Assembly (NCBI GenBank): GCA_009776995.1
Contig: WRMR01000301.1
Span: 1 to 6,270 of the forward strand
Length of the DNA: 6,270 nucleotides
Reading direction: 5' to 3'
Origin: Planctomycetaceae bacterium
Lineage (GTDB): Bacteria > Planctomycetota > Planctomycetia > Pirellulales > Thermoguttaceae
Within the stretch, counting starts at the first letter, position 1. Each line of letters starts with the position of its first letter. A program made the translations under genes and the position numbers. The notes below the pieces were generated by a model that did not search any database, was not told the DNA's origin, and saw only the letters and a list, made by a program, of their open reading frames with translations. Shown here one piece after another: positions 5,855 to 6,270 of this stretch.

Positions 5855-6163
5855 ATGTCGCGAGTTTGTGAGTATTGTGGTAAAGGACGAACGCTGGGAA
5901 ATCAAATGACCACCCGCGGCAAGGCGAAATACCTCGGGGGATTCGGTACGAAAGTCACCGGTCTGACCCGTCGTGCGTTCCAGCCGAATTTACAGCGAGT
6001 GAAAATCACGACAGCGAACGGTACAAATAAAACCGTGCGCATTTGTACGCAGTGCATTCGGAGCGGTGCCGTGCAAAAGCGCGTGCATACAGCCCCGTTT
6101 CAAATGACCGACACGAAAACGAAAGTCAAAGCAAAGCCCGCGAAGACCACGGCGAAGAAATAA
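5855..6163 (+). CDS. rpmB: 50S ribosomal protein L28 (zinc-ribbon form)
   Basis: A 102-residue protein of the large ribosomal subunit. It opens with MSRVCEYCGKGRTLGN, the family's usual start, followed by a basic segment (GKAKYLGGFGTKVTGLTRRAF, 22-42), the diagnostic QPNLQRVKI (43-51) and a C-terminal strand TVRICTQCIRSG (60-71). Two cysteine pairs, C5/C8 and C64/C67, make this the zinc-binding version; many L28 proteins, including that of E. coli, lack them. Residues 85-102 are a Lys/Thr-rich, probably disordered tail that makes it longer than the usual 60-80 residues. Start ATG at 5855 has GGGAG (5843-5847) seven bases upstream; the frame stays open to 5774 but that extension is unlike L28. 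It is a single gene here, without the rpmG (L33) partner often next to it, and diverges from the cpaB-like gene. Repeat copies follow the stop. Confidence 0.95.
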   Translation: MSRVCEYCGKGRTLGNQMTTRGKAKYLGGFGTKVTGLTRRAFQPNLQRVKITTANGTNKTVRICTQCIRSGAVQKRVHTAPFQMTDTKTKVKAKPAKTTAKK

Positions 6164-6173
6164 CGCATCTTAC

Positions 6174-6265
6174 AATGATAGCGGAAACATTTCAATCGGA
6201 GCCGCGAGAGTTTCAGACTTGCGAGAGATTCAGAGCCGCGAGAGTTATCGAGCGGAAATAACCGC
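6174..6265 (+). repeat. Tandem direct copies of the GAGCCGCGAGAGT repeat after rpmB
   Basis: An identical 14-base core, GAGCCGCGAGAGTT, occurs at 6199-6212 and 6233-6246, 34 bp apart. The second copy is fuller, running on through ATCGAGCGGAA to 6257. A tail-like remnant (AGCGGAAACAT, 6179-6189) precedes the first copy, which suggests a small tandem array with a degraded first unit. The last copy ends in a short hairpin, AGCGG-aaataa-CCGCT (6251-6266). The array may continue beyond the window. It is the same family as the hairpin at 5468-5518. Confidence 0.8.
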
Positions 6266-6270
6266 TTCGT

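Noticed and set aside
5636..5905. 89-codon minus-strand ORF across the rpmB promoter and start
   Set aside because: It overlaps the start of rpmB, has no motif and no ribosome binding site, and lies in a promoter region.
6174..6265. Repeat array after rpmB as a CRISPR array
   Set aside because: Only two clear cores of 14 bases, with a 20-base interval that itself resembles the repeat, a second inverted form of the family elsewhere, and no cas genes.

Overview
This 6.27 kb window looks like chromosomal DNA from a bacterium of the Planctomycetota (Planctomycetes). That placement is an inference from several signs taken together: a short zinc-ribbon AccD with an RGVPEGLW start, a four-cysteine ribosomal protein L28, a secreted SUMF1-type protein, long AT-rich spacers, and a GAGCCGCGAGAGT-type intergenic repeat of a kind I associate with planctomycete genomes. 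No rRNA or tRNA is present to confirm it. Genes are of moderate GC content and spacers are clearly richer in A+T.

Layout: positions 1-97 hold the first 32 codons of a pyruvate:ferredoxin/flavodoxin oxidoreductase gene on the minus strand, running off the left edge. Upstream of it, also on the minus strand, is accD (326-1159), the carboxyltransferase beta subunit of acetyl-CoA carboxylase. A gene-free spacer (1160-1605) follows. Then come three more minus-strand genes: a secreted SUMF1/FGE-fold protein (1606-2760), a class I SAM-dependent methyltransferase of the RlmI-like group (2897-3868), and a CpaB-like Flp pilus assembly protein with a long C-terminal extension (3913-5127). A 727-bp divergent spacer (5128-5854) separates these from rpmB (ribosomal protein L28, 5855-6163), the only plus-strand gene.

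The genes do not form one obvious pathway. The oxidoreductase (makes acetyl-CoA) and AccD (uses acetyl-CoA) are metabolically adjacent and codirectional. cpaB and the methyltransferase are 44 bp apart and may be cotranscribed. cpaB is not next to other tad/cpa genes here, so it appears to be an orphan.

The most distinctive non-coding feature is an intergenic repeat family. Two copies face each other as a long imperfect hairpin at 5468-5518, and direct copies lie 34 bp apart just after rpmB. The rpmB promoter region has a 9-bp direct repeat at 21-bp spacing overlapping a plausible promoter. I see no CRISPR array, insertion sequence, toxin-antitoxin pair or recognisable defence system, and no strong candidate for a wholly new system.
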